Positions 14,299 through 17,717 of a stretch of DNA of 17,717 nucleotides are shown here, piece after piece. The stretch lies in NCBI GenBank assembly GCA_964421875.1, contig CAYQZD010000072.1:1-17717 (forward strand), read 5' to 3'. Positions within the stretch are counted from its first letter, which is position 1; each line of letters opens with the position of its first letter. The notes under the pieces are model-generated. The model saw only the letters and a program-made list of their open reading frames with translations. It searched no databases and was not told where the DNA came from. Source of the DNA: CAYQZD01 sp964421875. Its GTDB lineage: Bacteria; Electryoneota; Tariuqbacteria; Tariuqbacterales; Tariuqbacteraceae. A program made the translations under genes and the position numbers.

Positions 14299-16407
14299 AT
14301 GAAGCTGATTTACGCGCTTATAACCGTTGTTTTCATCGCCGGGGCGGGTATCGCAGGACCGGTGGTGGCGCGGGTAAACCTTGCCAGCGATATGGACCTG
14401 GACGCCCTGCAGGCTTTAGGGGCAGGGATACTGCACGCGGAAATCGAGGGTATAGCGGACATCGTTATCGACGAGGCTGACGCCGACGCCTTCCGCAAAG
14501 CGGGATTCGACCTGCGCGACATCGTCCCCCTATCAAAGACCGGATTGGACTCCATCGACCCGGAATATCACATATACGAGGAATATGCTACCTATCTTGA
14601 CAGCCTGGCAGCCGCCTATCCCAACCTCTGCCGACTGGACACCATCGGCCAGGCTCAGCAGGTGCGGCATAGAGTCATCTGGAGTATGAAAGTGTCCGAC
14701 AATCCGAATGTCGAAGAGGACGAACCCGCCGTGCTCTATATCGGAGTCCACCACGCCTGCGAAGTGATGGGCGGGGAAACCCTGCTCTATATGATAGGGC
14801 AGCTATTGTCTAATTACGGCATCGACCCGGTGATAACGCGCTGGGTGAACGATTACGAAATCTTCTTCGTCCCCCTGCTGAATCCCGACGGGAATTACGC
14901 GGTGACCACCGGCATCAACTATTTCTGGCGCAAGAACGCCCGCGACCTGAATCGCAACGGCGTCCTCTACGAATTCACCGGCGGCACCTGGTGGAACGAC
15001 GACACCGAAGGCATCGACCTCAACCGCAATTACGACTGGCACTGGATAGAAGGCGGCTCCGGCATCCCCCGGAACTACTATTACCGCGGCCACTGCCCCT
15101 TTTCCGAAGCGGAAACCCAGGCTATCCGCGACTTAGGGCGGGAACAGAAATTCGTCTGCGGCCTCAGTTTCCACAGCTACGGCGATGTGGTGATTTACCC
15201 CTGGGATTTCAATGGCGCTCCCGCTCCCGACCAGGATGTTTTCAACGACCTGTCATTGAACCTGTCCCAGCGTTTCCTGCGGGACAACGGCTCCCCCTTC
15301 TCCCCCATACTGTCCGATGGCCGATCGGGGCAATGCCGGAACTGGTTTTACGGGTCGCAGGGGGGGCTGTTTTTCTGCGTGGAATTGATGCCTTACCCGA
15401 TGTTCATCGCGCCGGGAAGTCAGCTTGCGGAGCGGACTCAGCGTTACTACAACGGCTGTAAATACCTTCTTGAAAGGATGTCCGGCTCCGGTATCACCGG
15501 GCATCTTCGGGACGGAGTCACCGGTCAGCCCCTTTACGGGGTGGTGGATATCCAGCAGCGGCTATCCACGCAGGTGCCTTTACGCTGGAACGATCCTCAC
15601 AGCGGGCGCTTCACCCGCCTGCTAAACGCCGGGACTTATACCCTCATCGCTGGGGCCCGGGGCTACCGTCGGACTATGGTGGAGAATGTTACCGTTACCG
15701 ATACAATGACTCAGGTGGAAATATTTTTGACGCCATTGGGATCGGGGGAATCCGCTCAGAATTCGCTGCAGTCCGGGGAACCGGTAATGCCGCAGAGTGC
15801 GGGGACTCTGCAGCACAACAGTGGTTGCGTATCCGGGAAGGGCGGTTCGCGAACCGCCCCTACGAAGAGGGATTCCGGCTGGGGCGGAATGACATATGAA
15901 GATTGGGTTTCATCCGGATATTTCGGTGATTTGCTGTCGCGTGTGGAGACTCGACAGCACAAGCAGTTTGGAGACCATGCAGCACAAGGGATGTCGCAGA
16001 GTGCGGGGACTCTGCGACACGGGGGGGAAGCGGGGACTCTGCGACACGGGGAAATGATTTCTGGAGAATGGTGGGTTAAGAACCCACCCTACGATTTAGG
16101 GGAAAATCAGCAGATTGCGGGGGGACTGAATCCTGAATCCCGAATCCCGCATCCCGCGCTTTCCGCGCATCCCAATCCCTTCAACCAGCATTCGCTGGTC
16201 TCTTTGACCATCGAGCTTCCCTGTAATGTCAGGCTGGCGGTTTACGATGTTTCGGGGCGGGAAGCGGCGGTGTTGGCGGAGGGGTATTATGGCGCCGGGG
16301 AATATGAGGTAGTATGGGACGCATCGGGGATGGCGAGCGGGGTGTATTTTATCCGTTGCCATAGCGGGGGCGGTACGGCGGCGCGGAAGGTTTTGTTAAT
16401 TAAGTGA
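14299..16407 (+). CDS. Secreted M14 zinc carboxypeptidase with C-terminal sorting domain and in-frame repeat insert
   Basis: A 702-residue exported metallopeptidase. Residues 1-19 are a signal peptide. The M14 domain spans about 88-393: zinc ligands His152 and Glu155 (HACE) and His292 (FHSYGD), substrate-binding Arg211 (RKNAR) and Asn242-Arg243 (DLNRNYDW), and catalytic Glu362 (FFCVELMP), so it should be active. Residues 397-478 look like a carboxypeptidase-regulatory-type beta-sandwich (GITGHLRDGVTGQPL ... GTYTLIAGARGY). Residues 623-702 are a sorting-type domain (HPNPFN, AVYDVSGREAAVL, GVYFIRC, KVLLIK) like those of type IX-secreted or FlgD-Ig proteins. Between them, residues 497-613 are encoded by the same hairpin repeats that fill the intergenic regions, yet the frame stays open. 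Shine-Dalgarno GAGGAGG and the promoter fix the start. Removal of C-terminal residues from peptides outside the cell is the likely job; the exact specificity is not visible. Confidence 0.93.
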   Translation: MKLIYALITVVFIAGAGIAGPVVARVNLASDMDLDALQALGAGILHAEIEGIADIVIDEADADAFRKAGFDLRDIVPLSKTGLDSIDPEYHIYEEYATYLDSLAAAYPNLCRLDTIGQAQQVRHRVIWSMKVSDNPNVEEDEPAVLYIGVHHACEVMGGETLLYMIGQLLSNYGIDPVITRWVNDYEIFFVPLLNPDGNYAVTTGINYFWRKNARDLNRNGVLYEFTGGTWWNDDTEGIDLNRNYDWHWIEGGSGIPRNYYYRGHCPFSEAETQAIRDLGREQKFVCGLSFHSYGDVVIYPWDFNGAPAPDQDVFNDLSLNLSQRFLRDNGSPFSPILSDGRSGQCRNWFYGSQGGLFFCVELMPYPMFIAPGSQLAERTQRYYNGCKYLLERMSGSGITGHLRDGVTGQPLYGVVDIQQRLSTQVPLRWNDPHSGRFTRLLNAGTYTLIAGARGYRRTMVENVTVTDTMTQVEIFLTPLGSGESAQNSLQSGEPVMPQSAGTLQHNSGCVSGKGGSRTAPTKRDSGWGGMTYEDWVSSGYFGDLLSRVETRQHKQFGDHAAQGMSQSAGTLRHGGEAGTLRHGEMISGEWWVKNPPYDLGENQQIAGGLNPESRIPHPALSAHPNPFNQHSLVSLTIELPCNVRLAVYDVSGREAAVLAEGYYGAGEYEVVWDASGMASGVYFIRCHSGGGTAARKVLLIK
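15787..16137 (+). repeat. Dispersed hairpin repeats inserted in frame in the carboxypeptidase gene
   Basis: In order: constant-loop hairpin 15787-15816; GTAG-type hairpin GGGCGGTT-CGCG-AACCGCCC followed by CTAC (15840-15863); a GATTCCGG...CGGAATGAC element (about 15870-15891); constant-loop hairpin 15932-15960 with one stem mismatch; a right half-copy (15967-15985); a full constant-loop hairpin 15991-16020 with a perfect 9-bp stem GTCGCAGAG/CTCTGCGAC; a right half-copy (16028-16047); GTAG-type hairpin GGTGGGTT-AAG-AACCCACC-CTAC (16070-16092); and a short array of GAATCCC-like units (16127-16157). It encodes low-complexity peptide such as QSAGTLRH twice. Confidence 0.88.
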
Positions 16408-16994
16408 AAAGGTACAAGTGGCAAGTAACAAGTCCACCCTGAAAGCACCCCGCTTTTTAGTGGTTGGTGGATAGTGTTAGGCGCTTGGCGCTGGGGACTG
16501 GGGAAAGATTCACTGGCTATGGTGGCAATGGTGGCTATATAAGGCGGGTCTGAATGATGAGCGAGGATGATTGGAGCCTTTCCGGCGTTATTGATAAATA
16601 CGCTGCAGGGTTCGGAGACCCTGCAGCACAAAGACAGGTAATGTCGCAGAGTGCGGGGACTCTGCGACACTGGGGGGAAGCGGGGACTCTGCGACACGGT
16701 GAAAGTCGTAGGGCGGAATCATATTCCGGCGGGCGCGGGGAGGAGGCGGGCACGTAAATGAGGGTTTAGGGTTTAGGGTAAAGGGTTTAGGGTTTAGTGC
16801 AGAAGAATTCACAGGCTATGGTGGCTATAGTGGCTATGATTTTTGATTTTCGATTGATGATTTGTGATATTTGATCTGCGGGGGACTTGTTGACTTGCAG
16901 ACTTAAGAGGGATTCCGGTTAGGGGGAAGGATTTGTAAATTGGTGGGTTAAGAACCCACCCTACAAACACTTATTAGACAAATCAAGGTGCGCC
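16408..16994. repeat. Intergenic repeats between carboxypeptidase and FG-GAP genes
   Basis: No gene is supported in these 587 bases. Elements: short CAAGT-type array just after the stop (16415-16432); a degenerate GGTTGGTG/GCTTGGCG array (16455-16500); 'GGCTATGGTGGC' (about 16508-16540 and 16801-16845); constant-loop hairpin 16601-16629 (GCTGCAGGG/CCCTGCAGC, loop TTCGGAGA); constant-loop hairpin 16641-16670 plus half-copy 16678-16697, nearly identical to 15991-16047; GTAG hairpin 16708-16730; a run of GGGTTTA heptamers (16763-16797); an AT-rich array (16838-16876) resembling the reverse complement of the window start; and GTAG-type hairpin 16942-16964 identical in stem and loop to 16070-16092. 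Confidence 0.78.
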
Positions 16995-17717
16995 ATGAGA
17001 TGGATTTTAATCATATTGGCGATTCCGGTTATGGTCTTCGCTTGGGATTTTACGCAAGAGAGAAATACCATCCCGGTTTGTTTTGACAGTGTGGCTTGTC
17101 AAGTTCCCTGGGGGACGGGGTATAATTATGTACATCCCACTTTCTGTGATTTAGATGGCGACGATGATTATGATTTGGTTTTTGGTTCAGATTGGAATAG
17201 AGTTACTTATTTTTCGAATATAGGAACACAAAGTCTGTTTAATTATGATTTTATAACAGATACTCTGGTAGTTTTTTCTTTTCCACCCCCAACATCACAA
17301 AGAACATGTCATCCTGCTTTTTGTGATATTGATAATGATGGTGATGATGATTTGATATTAGGCGCATATAATAGACTATATTTCTACTGTAACACGGGTG
17401 ATAGTATAAATTACAATTTTAATCTAATCGAGGAATATTTTCAAGGAATTGAATATCTACCTCAACAGTATCCTGTTTTCATAGATATTGACAATGACAT
17501 CGATTTTGATTTATTTATAGGATTTGGAGCCCCTTATGCAACTCAAGGAGGAAGAATTGCTTTATATTTAAATGAAGGCACACCTGACAGTGTTGCTATG
17601 GTTTTAGTAACGGATTATTTTATGAATATAGATTTAGGTTACGAAGCCATCCCCGCTTTCACCGACATCGACGCTGACGGGGATTACGATATGTTTCTTG
17701 GCGATGAAGACGGGAAT
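16995..17717 (+). CDS. FG-GAP/VCBS repeat protein, 5' part (cut by window end)
   Basis: An open frame of 241 codons runs from ATG 16995 to the end of the window without a stop. It starts with a short signal peptide (MRWILIILAIPVMVFA, cleavage about residue 16). Four FG-GAP/VCBS-type calcium-binding motifs follow: FCDLDGDDDYDLVFG, FCDIDNDGDDDLILG, FIDIDNDIDFDLFIG and FTDIDADGDYDMFLG. Such repeats form an extracellular beta-propeller; similar proteins often end in the sorting domain seen in the carboxypeptidase, but that end lies outside the window. AAGGTG five bases before the ATG is the probable ribosome binding site. Codon use is AT-rich from about 17040 to 17640 and turns GC-rich in the last 75 bases, unlike the other plus-strand genes, which suggests a mosaic or foreign origin. 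Function beyond a surface or secreted propeller is unknown. Confidence 0.85.
   Translation, partial: MRWILIILAIPVMVFAWDFTQERNTIPVCFDSVACQVPWGTGYNYVHPTFCDLDGDDDYDLVFGSDWNRVTYFSNIGTQSLFNYDFITDTLVVFSFPPPTSQRTCHPAFCDIDNDGDDDLILGAYNRLYFYCNTGDSINYNFNLIEEYFQGIEYLPQQYPVFIDIDNDIDFDLFIGFGAPYATQGGRIALYLNEGTPDSVAMVLVTDYFMNIDLGYEAIPAFTDIDADGDYDMFLGDEDGN

Noticed and set aside
1269..16697. Constant-loop hairpins as integron attC sites
   Set aside because: They lack the RYYYAAC/GTTRRRY core sites and no integrase or cassette arrangement is present; attC sites are also longer.
16554..16757. 67-residue open frame containing the peptide QSAGTLRH
   Set aside because: It consists of dispersed repeats that happen to lack stops in all frames; no Shine-Dalgarno or independent protein character.
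16763..16797. Telomere-like GGGTTTA heptamers
   Set aside because: Only a few imperfect copies in an internal intergenic region; they fit the general 7-8-nt arrays of this genome and not a chromosome end.

Overview
The window is a bacterial chromosome segment with GC-rich, compact genes embedded in unusually repeat-rich intergenic DNA. It carries secreted enzymes with a C-terminal NPFN / YDVSGR / GVYF sorting module, a multi-blade 'WVGTxxGL' propeller protein and an FG-GAP/VCBS repeat protein. That combination is typical of FCB-type and related candidate phyla from metagenomes. No rRNA, tRNA or marker gene is present, so the phylum is an inference. Core promoters look like ordinary sigma70 sites (TTGACA-17-TATAAT).

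Layout: positions 180-13000 are almost entirely minus-strand. In order of increasing coordinate they hold a secreted TPR protein, a secreted beta-propeller protein, a purine nucleoside phosphorylase directly behind an Mpv17/PMP22-like membrane protein (probable two-gene operon), a CNT-type nucleoside transporter, an AT-rich HEPN (AbiU2-like) protein, a PhzF-family protein, a small cupin and a 907-residue NACHT NTPase ending in pentapeptide repeats. From about 13500 the genes are plus-strand: an unrecognised 174-residue protein, an M14 zinc carboxypeptidase with a sorting domain, and the 5' part of an FG-GAP protein cut by the window end.

Functional links: the transporter and phosphorylase together form a plausible nucleoside uptake and phosphorolysis module, though repeat DNA separates them. 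The NACHT-pentapeptide protein and the HEPN protein both belong to families with antiphage members and may be defence genes.

The most unusual feature is the intergenic DNA. Four superimposed repeat systems are visible: (i) about 30-nt hairpins with a constant loop T(C/T)CCCGCA or close variant, a 5' GTG and stems that differ between copies but still pair; (ii) hairpins preceded by GTAG (or followed by CTAC) with several different stems, resembling REP sequences; (iii) degenerate 7-8-nt tandem arrays, most often just 3' of stop codons; (iv) assorted dispersed sequences such as ATTCCC-N8-GGGAAT. Types (i) and (ii) also lie in frame inside the M14 carboxypeptidase gene, where they encode about 117 residues between the catalytic part and the sorting domain. 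A near-identical copy of part of that array lies in the following intergenic region.
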